Notes: generated by a model from the letters alone, not told the origin. A stretch of 11,803 nucleotides of DNA from Baffinella frigidus (GCA_026770585.1 MU646450.1:148133-159935), one strand, 5' to 3'; shown: positions 1 through 6,539, counted from the stretch's first letter. A program made the numbers and translations.

Positions 1-58
<58 letters not shown>
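1..58. repeat. TCTG / TC microsatellite
   Basis: The first bases are repeated TCTG units that pass into a nearly pure TC tract with one interruption. The array runs off the left edge, so its full length is unknown. Confidence 0.95.
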
Positions 59-91
59 AAACCTGAACGGCCACCGCCGCGCGCCAGAATC

Positions 92-157
92 ACGCCAGAC
101 TCCTCCACAGCTCCCCAGAAGTGATCCATCTCGCCCCCAAGCCTGTTTCGGGGGACG
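92..157 (+). repeat. Segmental duplicate without the E1 insertion (paralogous empty site)
   Basis: This stretch contains CTCCCCAGAAGT followed directly by GATCCATCTCGCCCCCA and then GCCTGTTTCGGGGGAC. A second, slightly diverged copy occupies about 312-368 and resumes at 510-543, with hairpin element E1 lying exactly between AGAAGT and GATCC. It therefore serves as an unoccupied reference for that insertion. The second copy also has an extra internal duplication of its ACTCTTCCAC part. Bases 158-311 between the copies show nothing recognisable. Confidence 0.8.
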
Positions 158-368
158 GCTATCGAGGCAAAACGGGGTTCGTTTAAAAGCCAGGACCAGA
201 AATCCGGTCTCAGTTTTGTCATTTTAAAAGTGCGTTTCCCTTCGGATTCAGGTGCAAGTTTTTAAAATCCTTGAAAATTGTGTCACGTCCTCGCTCTGCA
301 GCGGACTGGCGTTTGCCAGACTCTTCCACAGTCTGGCCAGAATGACTCTTCCACGGCTCCCCAGAAGT

Positions 369-509
369 TCATCTCCACAAAAGTATTAATCAGTTGCTTT
401 TGGCGCAACGAAATTTACCACACAAATGCTTTACTATTGCTTTTATGAGCAAATCGTGTAGTAATTTTCGTTGCCCAAAAGCAATTGATTAATACTTGTA
501 TGGAGATTA
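369..509. mobile_element. Hairpin MITE, family E (copy E1)
   Basis: The 141-bp element is almost entirely an inverted repeat, with arms at about 371-423 and 456-507 around a loop of roughly 32 bases. It begins TCATCTCC and ends GGAGATTA. Next to the loop lies the family core AACGAAATTTACCACAC, matched on the other side by GTGTAGTAATTTTCGTT. It is inserted in front of GATC relative to the copy at 92-157, but GATC is not repeated on its left side. It encodes no protein and is presumably non-autonomous. An ORF that could be opened through its right end is not credible. Confidence 0.85.
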
Positions 510-578
510 GATCCATCTCGCCCCCAGGCCTGTTTCGGGGGACACCCGCGTTTCAACGAGAGCAAACACGCGAACCTG

Positions 579-707
579 CGGAGGGCTCTGGGGGGGGGGG
601 TATTCAGAAGTCAATTTGTGAGGGAAAACGGTACTCAAAAGTCAATTTTCAGAAGAAATCGGCTCCAAGAACGCACCAATGGCTCCAAGAACGCACCTCG
701 AATACCC
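579..707 (+). repeat. Inverted segmental repeat, left copy
   Basis: The sequence runs from GCGGAGGGCTCT through a G-run, two AAAGTCAATTT-type motifs and two GGCTCCAAGAACG motifs. The reverse complement of 4451-4580 has the same order of motifs, about 3.9 kb away. The two are diverged copies of one segment in opposite orientation. No coding content is apparent in either. Confidence 0.8.
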
Positions 708-897
708 CCACGTATCGCCCTGCGTGGATATGTAGAAAACTCGAGAATATCCCTTAAGTGGCCAGTAGGCGCATACGCCCTACCGTAGGGCCCTAGGACC
801 TGTCTAGGACCTGGCGTGGGTCTTTTACGACCCCCTGACCTCCGACCTCTGCTTCGCCTACAGGGGTACCTCGCTCAAAGGCAAAAACGCACGTTTT
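708..897 (+). other. Repeat-fragment region without a gene
   Basis: The region carries short palindromic pieces such as CCCTACCGTAGGG and CCTAGGACCTGTCTAGG. It also carries CTACAGGGGTACCTCGCTC at about 860-877, which matches one arm of hairpin F at 11455-11581. No gene is visible. Confidence 0.6.
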
Positions 898-924
898 ATC
901 ACGAGTTGTGTCAAAACTCGTGAT
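898..924. repeat. Short inverted repeat
   Basis: ATCACGAGTT and AACTCGTGAT pair around a 7-base loop. It is too small to assign to any of the element families; whether it acts as a structure is unknown. Confidence 0.7.
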
Positions 925-961
925 TATAGTACCACCCTGGTACACAGTTTGGCCGGGTTAG

Positions 962-983
962 CCAAGAATGGTACCATTCTTGG
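962..983. repeat. 22-bp perfect palindrome
   Basis: CCAAGAATGG and its reverse complement meet at a central TA. It sits between CCGGGTTAG and GGTTCGAACCAAGGG. The same two flanks recur at about 1957-2065, where the palindrome is replaced by a longer ACGTATA-rich, self-complementary stretch. Confidence 0.85.
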
Positions 984-1003
984 GGGTTCGAACCAAGGGC
1001 TCA

Positions 1004-1115
1004 GGTTTCAGGTATAGGGGTTGGGGTTTAGGGCGTTCGAACCAAGGGTGAAGGTTTAAGGTATAGGATTTAGGGTTAAGGGTCAAGGATTTAAGGTATA
1101 GGGTTTAGAGCTTAG
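1004..1115 (+). repeat. Degenerate telomere-like heptad array
   Basis: The stretch divides without a gap into 16 consecutive 7-mers, for example GGTTTCA, GGTATAG, GGTTTAG, GGTTTAA, GATTTAG, GGTTAAG. Most are one or two changes from GGTTTAG, a rotation of the TTTAGGG telomere unit. The 7-bp spacing is preserved even across units that no longer look alike, such as GAACCAA. It is best read as a diverged interstitial telomere-like array or a heptad minisatellite. Confidence 0.8.
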
Positions 1116-1199
1116 GGCGTGCGGACCAAATCCGGTGTGATTATAAGGTGCATTAGGCAAACCCTATAGGGTATAGGGTTCAGGGGTTATTCAGAAATC

Positions 1200-1417
1200 C
1201 CCTCGAAGTCCGCTGTGTGTGCGGGGGGTGCCCGCACCAAGGGCCAAGTTTTTTACCAGAGCGTTTTAATTTAAAAAAACGTTTGTACTGGAGAGTTTTA
1301 AGATTGGTACCGCGGGGCTGGGTTTACAATCGACTTGTGTGCGGGTTTGAGAGGAGTGCAGCACGAAGGAGGCGGGGGTGGTTGATGCCGCGCTGGCGAT
1401 CATGGGGCAAAGCTGGC
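1200..1417 (+). other. G-rich repeat modules without a gene
   Basis: The region contains two degenerate copies of the TTTGTACCAGNGNGTTTTAA unit that forms the minisatellites at 7101-7160 and 7590-7705. It also has the module GGCGGGGGTGGTTGATGCCG...GGCGATCATGGGGCAAAGCTGG, which recurs around 2058-2105 and, in part, at 1618 and 2364. Reading frames here have no family resemblance. Confidence 0.55.
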
Positions 1418-1472
1418 CATTTCGGGGATCTTCGACCGGTTTTGCTACGAAAATTACTACACGGACGTGACC
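1418..1472 (+). mobile_element. Truncated half of a family E hairpin element
   Basis: ATTTCGGGGATCTTCGACC and then ACGAAAATTACTACACGGACG match the right arm of copy E4 (reverse complement of about 10540-10590) with scattered changes. The opposite arm is missing, so this is a solo half-element. A heptad array begins a few bases after it. Confidence 0.7.
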
Positions 1473-1480
1473 GGAAGCGT

Positions 1481-1536
1481 GGTATAGGGTATAGGGTATG
1501 GGGTTAAGGGTGTAAGGAATAGGGTTGAGGGTGGCC
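1481..1536 (+). repeat. Telomere-like heptad array
   Basis: Eight in-register 7-mers run GGTATAG, GGTATAG, GGTATGG, GGTTAAG, GGTGTAA, GGAATAG, GGTTGAG, GGTGGCC. They belong to the same degenerate GGTTTAG-like family as the array at 1004-1115 and pass directly into the 24-bp minisatellite. Confidence 0.75.
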
Positions 1537-1600
1537 TCAACCCTAGGGTTGAGGTCACCCTCAACCCTGGGGTTGAGGTCACCCTCAACCCTATGGGTTG
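1537..1600 (+). repeat. 24-bp self-complementary minisatellite
   Basis: Two complete 24-bp units and a partial third begin TCAACCCTNGGGTTGAGGT. Each unit contains TCAACCC next to GGGTTGA, so every unit can fold on itself. The GGGTTGAG piece matches the heptads just upstream, which suggests the array arose by inverted joining of heptad sequence. Confidence 0.8.
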
Positions 1601-1666
1601 GGGGCGTTTGCACCAAGGGCGGGGGTGGTCGATGCATTAGGTAAACCCTATAAGGTGTAGGGGGTT

Positions 1667-1816
1667 TTATCTCAGAAAACGAGCTCTAAAACTCGTTTTC
1701 TTAAGTCAATTCCTCTACAAATTTGTCAACTTATGCGGAGAGTAAAGAATAAGTTGACGAACTTGTAGGGGAATTGACTTAAGAAAACGAGTTTTAGAAC
1801 TCGTTTTCTGAGATAA
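1667..1816. mobile_element. Hairpin MITE, family A (copy A1), TSD GGTT
   Basis: The 150-bp element begins TTATCTCAGAAAACGAG and ends with its reverse complement. The arms are nearly perfect over about 70 bases each. The 4 bases GGTT stand immediately before it (1663-1666) and after it (1817-1820), a clean target duplication. Each arm carries an inner palindromic part (AAAACGAG...CTCGTTTT) and the conserved inner section TTAAGTCAATTCC...GTCAACTTAT. A diverged copy (A2) is at 8897-9047. No coding capacity. Confidence 0.9.
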
Positions 1817-1884
1817 GGTTGAGGGTTTAGGGCGATCATGGGGGGTAAGCGGCTTCAGGAACCCCTAACCCCTAAAGGGAACCT

Positions 1885-1919
1885 CATAACCTGAATGACG
1901 AAGAGTAATTCAGGTTATG
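1885..1919. repeat. Short inverted repeat
   Basis: CATAACCTGAAT and ATTCAGGTTATG form a perfect 12-base stem around an 11-base loop. No other copy was seen and no terminator function is implied in this eukaryotic context. Confidence 0.8.
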
Positions 1920-1956
1920 ACTCCCCCCCAAATAATCGCCGCGATTAAATCTGCCC

Positions 1957-2065
1957 GGGTTAGCCAACAATGGTAATATATAAGGCAACCTGGATACACG
2001 TATATACGTACGTATAGTACGTATACTACGAGTCAACGGGGGGGGGGTTCGAACCAAGGGCGGGG
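1957..2065 (+). repeat. Second copy of the GGTTAGCCAA...GGTTCGAACC segment
   Basis: The ends match 955-1000 (GGGTTAGCCAANAATGGTA at the left, GGGGGTTCGAACCAAGGG at the right). The middle is a stretch of alternating ACGTATA sequence that is strongly self-complementary, followed by a G-run. It is followed by the GGCGGGGGTGGTCGATGCCGAGC module. Confidence 0.65.
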
Positions 2066-2221
2066 GTGGTCGATGCCGAGCGATCATGGGGCAAAGCTGG
2101 CAATTTCAACCCCCTACACCTTATAGGGCTTACCCCCCCTGATCGCGCTAAACCCTCAACCCCCTACACCTTATAGGGGTAAGCGGCTCCAGGAAACATG
2201 AGGGGTGAGCGGCTCCAGGAA

Positions 2222-2270
2222 AGGTTGAGGGTTTAGGGGGTAGGGTTTAAGATATAGGGTTGAGGGTTGA
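2222..2270 (+). repeat. Telomere-like heptad array
   Basis: Seven in-register 7-mers: GGTTGAG, GGTTTAG, GGGGTAG, GGTTTAA, GATATAG, GGTTGAG, GGTTGAG. It is followed by GGCGTGCGCACC, which also follows the array at 1004-1115 in a related form (GGCGTGCGGACC), so array and downstream flank were copied together. Confidence 0.75.
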
Positions 2271-2383
2271 GGGCGTGCGCACCGAAAGCGGTGTGATTAT
2301 AAGGTGCATTAGGCAAACCCTGTAAGGTGTAGGGGGTTGAGGGTTTAGGGCGTGCAAACCAAGGGCGGGGGTGGTCGATGCCG

Positions 2384-2452
2384 AGCTGGCGATCAGGGGG
2401 GGTGAGCGGCTCCAGGAAACGCGCGGTGCCTGCTTCGTGGCTTGGGGGTTAG
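2384..2452 (+). repeat. 69-bp direct repeat, copy 1
   Basis: The unit AGCTGGCGATCAGGGGGGGT...GGCTTGGGGGTTAG is repeated with a few substitutions at 2636-2704. The two copies bracket the B1 element segment. Shorter relatives of its left part occur at about 1390 and 2075. Confidence 0.85.
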
Positions 2453-2494
2453 TCCACTGTGAGCACGTTAATCACGACATCTGTCTCTTCACCC

Positions 2495-2633
2495 GTGCAG
2501 GGTCGATTGAAACGTTCACCCGTGCTAATCCGGGGACATATTTAATTTAAAAGAAACTGGACCCCTATTTGTTCATATGAGTTAGACGAAGGTCAATTAG
2601 GGCCCTAGGTAAATTTAATTGGGGCCATTAGTC
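2495..2633 (+). mobile_element. Family B element (copy B1, truncated) with its flank
   Basis: A 20-bp stretch, GTGCAGGGTCGATTGAAACG (2495-2514), followed by CCCGTGC, leads into a family B end starting TAATCCGGGGACA at 2526. The body matches the reverse complement of B2 (5018-5171), including CCCCTATTTGTTCATANGAG and GTTAGACGAAGGTCAATTAG, and then stops at about 2633 without the far terminal repeat. Flank and element match B2 and its flank together, so this is a duplicated segment, not an independent insertion. Confidence 0.8.
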
Positions 2634-2635
2634 CA

Positions 2636-2704
2636 AGCTGGCGATCAGGGGGGGTGAGCGGCTCCAGGAAACGCGCAGTGCCTGCTTCGGGGCTTGGGGG
2701 TTAG
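2636..2704 (+). repeat. 69-bp direct repeat, copy 2
   Basis: Partner of 2384-2452. It starts immediately where the truncated B1 element ends, consistent with a rearrangement joining the element to the repeat. Confidence 0.85.
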
Positions 2705-2862
2705 CCACCAGCCACCAGAAGTGAACCAAAACAAACGTCGCTGAGGGCTTAGTCTGCAGGGGAAAGCGACGTTTGCCATCCGTGCCTGGATCGGGGTGTG
2801 GGGGTGAGGGTTTTGTTCGCCTTTTCCAGAGAGAGAGGTGGGGTGTATCGACCATTTCCACT
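2704..2862 (+). repeat. Diverged direct duplication, copy 1
   Basis: CCACCAGCCACCAG, GTCTGCAGGGGAAA, ACGTTTGCCAT, TTTGTTCGCCTTTTCC, GAGAGAGGTGG and TGTATCGACCA follow in the same order here and at 3173-3343. Translated frames look alike in the two copies only because the DNA is duplicated. No domain or splice pattern supports a gene. Confidence 0.75.
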
Positions 2863-3021
2863 TAACAGCGACCGAGGACCTTTTCGCCTTAGGTTTAAGG
2901 CGAAACGCGGTTGAAATCCAATGCAACTGGATAAGATGGCTGCTTCGGGTTGTGGGGGTTAGTCCACTGTGTCGAAGAGAGGAAGAGGGGGAGGGGGGAT
3001 GCGGCTCGGCGTGGGATAGGC

Positions 3022-3122
3022 CCGCTTCGGGGGCCTATGGGGTTTTGAATGAACCCGTAAGCGATAAGACCTAGGGCCCTACGGTAGGCAACCCGTAGGG
3101 GCATAGGGGGGTTCCTACGGAT
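3022..3122 (+). repeat. Inverted segmental repeat (partner at 5262-5365)
   Basis: CCTACGGTAGGCAANCCGTAGGGGCATAGGGGGGTTCCTACGG-type sequence here matches the reverse complement of 5262-5315 closely. Similarity continues more weakly into the flank containing GCGATNAGACC. The segment contains several short CCGTAGG/CCTACGG inversions of its own. Confidence 0.75.
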
Positions 3123-3172
3123 GAGGCAATGGAAACTCGGGCGGGGGTGGGGGGAAGGGGGAGTATGCCACC

Positions 3173-3343
3173 AGCCACCAGTAGTCAACCAAAGCCAAAG
3201 TCTCTTTCCCTTGAAGAGTAAACCGTCAGGGTTTGGTCTGCAGGGGAAATCAACGTTTGCCATTCGTCGATTTGGTTCGCTTGTGGTGGTTGGTGGTAGG
3301 GGTTTGTTCGCCTTTTCCGGAGAGAGGTGGGATGTATCGACCA
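3173..3343 (+). repeat. Diverged direct duplication, copy 2
   Basis: Counterpart of 2704-2862 about 470 bp away, with the same ordered motifs and small insertions. It is followed by about 170 bases in which I see no gene. Confidence 0.75.
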
Positions 3344-3517
3344 CTTCGCAGCGCCCGAGTTCTATCTTCCCCGCATTTCCGGGGATCGTTTCAAGGCCCT
3401 CGCCCTGAAATGAAGTGCAATTTGTACCAGAATCGTTTAGATGGATACATCATCGAAGGTCCCGGTGGCTGCTAAGCGGCTGGTCGATGAAAGCCTCGAG
3501 GACACGCGCCAAAAATC

Positions 3518-3662
3518 TCATCTCGGAAGATAACTGAATCAGTTCCTTTTCAATAGGAGGTTGAATAGGAGAAATTAGTTAGGGCATAATAAACTTAATA
3601 AGGCGTCCTAATAAAATAAGAACCGCTAATTACGGAACTGATTCAGTTATCTTTCGAGATGG
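3518..3662. mobile_element. Hairpin MITE, family C (copy C1), TSD AATC
   Basis: The 145-bp element begins TCATCTCGGAAGATAACTG and ends with a near-perfect reverse complement. The terminal arms are about 28 bases and the interior is AT-rich (TAATTAGGACGCC on the other strand). AATC stands directly before (3514-3517) and after (3663-3666). Copy C2 at 7753-7897 has exactly the same length in the opposite orientation. It has no coding capacity. Confidence 0.92.
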
Positions 3663-3689
3663 AATCCCTAGGGCAGTGGTGCTATGGAA

Positions 3690-3733
3690 TATGGGATTCA
3701 CAGACCTGGTTTGCACATCTCACGGATCTGCAC
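3690..3733 (+). repeat. Dispersed repeat GATTCACGGACCTGG, unit(s)
   Basis: GGGATTCACAGACCTGGTTT followed by GCACATCTCACGGATCTGCACGATT is one of several copies of a short dispersed repeat. Others lie at 3918-3990, 4584-4616, 4694-4719 and 4859-4922. Element D and element I1 are inserted within copies of it. Confidence 0.7.
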
Positions 3734-3737
3734 GATT

Positions 3738-3917
3738 TCATCTGCAGAAACGATTCAAAAGTAGACTTTTTCGTCACGCGTAAAGTTGATTCTCACCTTG
3801 AAAACAAGCCATTTCGGAGATGATTTGTGTTGATATGCCAAAAGTGGCTTGTTTTCAAGGTGAGAATCAACTTTACGAGTGACGAAAAAGTCTATTTTTT
3901 ATCGTTTCCGCAGATAA
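3738..3917. mobile_element. Hairpin MITE, family D, TSD GATT
   Basis: The 180-bp element begins TCATCTGCAGAAACGAT and ends ATCGTTTCCGCAGATAA. The arms are about 75 bases each and nearly perfect, with GTGGCTTGTTTTCAAGGTGA and its complement next to the loop. GATT is present directly before (3734-3737) and directly after (3918-3921). Only one copy lies in this window. The high arm identity suggests a recent insertion or arm correction. Confidence 0.92.
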
Positions 3918-3990
3918 GATTCACGGACCTTGTTTGCATATTGCACGATCTACGGACCTGGTTTCTACGCGGAACGACTGTCTAGAATTC
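3918..3990 (+). repeat. Dispersed repeat GATTCACGGACCTGG, unit(s)
   Basis: Two adjoining units: GATTCACGGACCTTGTTTGC and then CACGATCTACGGACCTGGTT. They continue the repeat interrupted by element D. From here to about 4138 I see no gene. Confidence 0.7.
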
Positions 3991-4138
3991 GTGGATTGCG
4001 GTCAGTTCACAATTATCCCCCACAAATTGGCCACTTTTGAAGAAAAATCGATTTGTTTTCAGGTAAAATGACTTTTGGCGAGGTCACCATATGGTTACCT
4101 TATCCATGTCAGTTGCCATCCAGTGGTTCCTCGTAGTT

Positions 4139-4163
4139 GCATATCCACGCAGCGTGGATATGC
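4139..4163. repeat. 25-bp perfect palindrome
   Basis: GCATATCCACGC and GCGTGGATATGC flank a single central A. It borders the TACC microsatellite. Confidence 0.85.
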
Positions 4164-4167
4164 ACCC

Positions 4168-4248
4168 ACTTACCTACCTATCTACCTACCTTCCTACCTA
4201 CCTACTTACCTACCTATCTACCTACCTACCTACCTACCTACCTACCTA
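4168..4248 (+). repeat. TACC microsatellite
   Basis: About 20 tetranucleotide units of TACC with occasional TATC, TTCC and TTACC variants. Open frames through it encode only low-complexity Tyr/Leu/Pro/Thr and are not genes. Confidence 0.95.
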
Positions 4249-4450
4249 ATTACTCCAACGAAGGGCCCTTCGAGAGCCCTCCCCCCTGTTCCCTTCAACC
4301 AAGGATCCCCCCGACCCCTGCTCCACCCCCACTTCATTACTACCAACAAGAGACCTTCATAACTGCCAACAATATGAATAGTCCGTACCAGTCCATACTA
4401 GTGAGAGGTACTGACTGGTTCTAACTGGTATGGCCACGCAAGGCCCTTCG

Positions 4451-4580
4451 AGGGTTATCCCAGCCCCGTTCTTGGAGCCGTTGGTCCACCTTTGGAGCCG
4501 TCTTCAATTAAAAAATGACTTTTGAATATCGTTTTCCCACTGCAAATTGACTTTTGAATAACCCCCCAAGAGCCCTCCGC
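4451..4580 (-). repeat. Inverted segmental repeat, right copy
   Basis: Reverse complement of the segment at 579-707: CTTGGAGCCGT...TTGGAGCCGT, two TTGACTTTTGAATA-type motifs, a C-run and AGAGCCCTCCGC in matching order. Confidence 0.8.
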
Positions 4581-4583
4581 GGA

Positions 4584-4719
4584 TGGGATTCACGGACCTG
4601 GTGTGCACGTCTCACGGACGGATTTCCTCAAGGCAAAGTTGACTTAGGTGAGCTAGTTGACTTATCTGAAATCTCCAGGCTCGCACTGCGCGCGATTCAC
4701 GGACCTGGTTTGCATATTG
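4584..4719 (+). repeat. Dispersed repeats plus partial family I fragment
   Basis: Units GGGATTCACGGACCTGG (about 4584) and GATTCACGGACCTGGTTTGC (about 4694) enclose GTTGACTTATCTGAAATCTCC followed by GCACTGC. That inner piece resembles the right end of family I elements. No intact terminal repeat pair could be found for it. Confidence 0.55.
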
Positions 4720-4858
4720 CACTGCAAATCCAAAGATTTTGTAAAAGTCAATCCGCCCACAAAATCTGTCAACTCAGAAACGAGGTTCCCAGATTGGGTA
4801 CTTCGAAAATCGATTTTCGCCTGGAGCTGACTCATGCAAAAACTCCGCCCTGGCAGTG
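4720..4858. mobile_element. MITE, family I (copy I1), TSD TATTG
   Basis: The 139-bp element begins CACTGCAAATCC and ends GGCAGTG. Its terminal inverted repeat of about 33 bases is imperfect (ATTTTGTAAAAGTCAA against GACTCATGCAAAAACT). TATTG precedes (4715-4719) and follows it (4859-4863). Copy I2 has the identical length. It inserted into a unit of the GATTCACGGACCTGG dispersed repeat. Confidence 0.8.
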
Positions 4859-4922
4859 TATTGCACGATCCACGGACTTGGTTTGCATACGGGATTCACG
4901 GACCTGGCTTGCACGTCTCGAG
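4859..4922 (+). repeat. Dispersed repeat GATTCACGGACCTGG, unit(s)
   Basis: CACGATCCACGGACTTGGTT and GGGATTCACGGACCTGG continue the repeat after element I1. Confidence 0.7.
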
Positions 4923-4997
4923 CGCCCACTCCATCGGAGAGCCTCCCCACTCGGCGCGTACCGCAGGGTCCGCCCCAGCTTCGATCAGCACCTTGCA

Positions 4998-5202
4998 CGT
5001 TTCAATCGACCCTGCACCCATCCAAGAACATGCTTAATTTAAAAGAAAATGGCTGATCAAACCGGATTATGGGCCTAATTAAATTTGCTTAAGGCCCTAA
5101 TTGACCTTCGTCTAACTCCTATGAACAAATAGGGGTCCATTTTCTGTTAAATTAAACGTGTCCCCGGATTAGCACGGGTCAACGTTTCAATCGACCCTGC
5201 AC
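4998..5202 (-). mobile_element. Family B element (copy B2, complete) with tandem flanks, TSD GCAC
   Basis: The element is 5018-5171 (154 bp), beginning CCATCCAAGAACATG and ending CCCCGGATTA. Diverged terminal repeats of about 36 bases include GAAAATGG/CCATTTTC. GCAC stands on both sides (5014-5017 and 5172-5175). Just outside, the 20-mer CGTTTCAATCGACCCTGCAC occurs at 4998-5017 and again at 5183-5202, so the insertion fell between two tandem copies of a host repeat. Strand is given relative to B1 and B3, which are in the opposite orientation. Confidence 0.88.
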
Positions 5203-5261
5203 GCCACACAGCGGGCTACGAAGCGATTTTCGGCCCAAATCGGGCCACTTTTCCGTTACCT

Positions 5262-5365
5262 TATCCGTAGGAACCCCCCCTATGCCCCTACGGATTGCCT
5301 ACCGTAGGATCGTAGGTCTGATCGCTGAAGGGTTGTTCGAAATCCCTTCGGAGTCCGCTGGGTGG
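5262..5365 (-). repeat. Inverted segmental repeat (partner at 3022-3122)
   Basis: CCGTAGGAACCCCCCCTATG and CCCCTACGGATTGCCTACCG correspond to the reverse complement of the left copy. The right part, AAATCCCTTCGGAGTCCGCTG, also resembles 1195-1215. Confidence 0.75.
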
Positions 5366-5448
5366 GGTGAGAGAGAGAGAAATGTCGTTGTTCACGTGCG
5401 CATCAATGCTGCAGGGTGTATACCCCTCCGCCCTTTCACGCGTGAATT

Positions 5449-5589
5449 TCATCCGGACGAGTATTTATGATAAATACGCCACGGCAACGCAAATTACTAC
5501 ACAAATGTTTTAATAACTACTAGTATGATCGATTTGTGTAGTAAATTTCGTTGCCTTTGCGTATTTATCATAAATACTCGCCGCGATGA
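5449..5589. mobile_element. Hairpin MITE, family E (copy E2), TSD AATT
   Basis: The 141-bp element starts TCATCCGGACGAG and ends CTCGCCGCGATGA, with AATT on each side (5445-5448, 5590-5593). The outer arm is the self-palindromic GTATTTATGATAAATAC. The inner arm is the family core GCAACG...ATTACTACAC. Its outer arm sequence differs from those of E1, E3 and E4, although its two arms match each other. Confidence 0.92.
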
Positions 5590-5621
5590 AATTCAGGCAC
5601 TCGCACGAGTCGTGAGCAGTG

Positions 5622-5760
5622 CACTGCTGAGCCGAAGTTTTTTTATTAGTCAACTCAAGGCGAAAATCGAAAATCGAAGTACACAGAACGTGTATCGCGT
5701 TTCTAAAGCTGACAGATTTGTGGGGGTGTTGACTTTTACAAAATCTCCGGAGTGGCAGTG
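5622..5760. mobile_element. MITE, family I (copy I2)
   Basis: The 139-bp element begins CACTGCTGAGCCGAAG and ends CCGGAGTGGCAGTG, with inverted terminal repeats reaching ATTAGTCAAC / GTTGACTTTT. The 5 bases before (CAGTG) and after (CAGCG) differ by one, so a decayed TSD is possible. It lies 32 bases from element E2. Confidence 0.75.
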
Positions 5761-6030
5761 CAGCGCTGAGGTGGATTCGAGTCCGTCTTCTTCGTCTCCT
5801 TTACCACTCCCAAGCCAAGAGGGCCTTTGCTCGCCAGCCAAGAGGAGAGAGCTCTCGGCACTGCCATCTGCCAAATGGCATAACTCACGTTTTCGAGGTG
5901 GGCCCGTGTCTTAAGGCTCTTGGACTTTTATATCACTCAACTCAAGGCGAAAGGGCCTCATTTAGGACCTGTATCGAAAGGAATTAAGAAGAAGAAGAAG
6001 ACAGGTCCCGCACCCGTAGTGCATTGCTAG
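5761..6030 (+). other. Intergenic, no gene recognised
   Basis: It contains an ACTCAACTCAAGGCGAAA fragment at about 5937 that resembles the interior of I2, and a short GAA run at about 5988-6000. Both strands can be translated for 60-130 codons here, but without any recognisable family. Confidence 0.5.
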
Positions 6031-6240
6031 GGTTTCGGTTTTCGGATTTCGGATTTCGGATTTCGGATTTCGGGTTTAGAGCTTAGGGTTTCGGGTTGGC
6101 GTTTCTGTTTTCTTTTTTCTGTTTTCTGTTTTCTGTTTTAGAGTCTGGAGTTTGGGATTTGGGGTTTGGGGCTGGTTTCTGGTTTCTGGTCTCTGTTTTC
6201 TGGTTTCGAGTCTATAGTTTGGGGTCTGGGGTTTCGGGTG
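6031..6240 (+). repeat. Heptad array, 30 units in strict 7-bp register
   Basis: The 210 bases divide without a single indel into 7-mers. They start GGTTTCG, GTTTTCG and four GATTTCG, then GGTTTAG, AGCTTAG, GGTTTCG, GGTTGGC. They move through GTTTCTG and TTTTCTG units, then GTTTGGG and GTCTGGG units, to TCGGGTG. The consensus drifts along the array, but the period does not. The pair GGTTTAG-AGCTTAG also occurs in the array at 1102-1115. It is T/G-rich on this strand, like telomere G-strands. Confidence 0.85.
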
Positions 6241-6381
6241 TCGACACCATGCGACGCAGCGTAGTGCATGGCTGTGGCGTTGTATGTGTTGATCTGCCAT
6301 CAGCAGTCCATCAGACACTCAAGCGCTGTCGCAGTCTATTTATGCCCACCAATTTGGCGAGACCGGGCTCTTTCCCGCTCA

Positions 6382-6533
6382 AAAGTTGACGGATTCGTAC
6401 CGCACACCCAGCATGTCAACTTAAGAACCGACCTGCTTCGCGCAATACGCCTTGACCCGCCTGTGCGTTAGTCGGGTTGGCAGACTATTCTAAAGTGGAC
6501 ATCCCAGGTGTGCGGTACAAATCCGTCAACTTT
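6382..6533. mobile_element. Inverted-repeat element (family L)
   Basis: AAAGTTGACGGATTCGTACC followed by GCACACC at the left pairs with GGTGTGCGGTAC...GTCAACTTT at the right. The arms continue, with more mismatches, for about 60 bases. I could not define a target duplication. A second, altered copy of the right arm follows at about 6540-6640. Confidence 0.7.
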
Positions 6534-6539
6534 GGACGA

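Noticed and set aside
955-1000. tRNA or tRNA-derived SINE, because of GGTTCGAACC with an A-box-like TAGCCAAGAATGG upstream
   Set aside because: The spacing and the rest of a cloverleaf are absent, the B-box match is incomplete, and the palindrome explains the pairing.
2628-3408. Similar peptides (MANV.FPCR) on the minus strand in two places
   Set aside because: The DNA itself is duplicated there with small indels that break the frame. Similarity of the peptides adds nothing beyond the duplication.
4075-4424. Plus-strand frames encoding YLPTYLPT-type repeats
   Set aside because: They are translations of the TACC microsatellite.
5525-5914. 129-codon plus-strand frame
   Set aside because: It starts inside element E2 and continues through I2. 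Both are non-coding MITEs with defined ends, so the frame is accidental.
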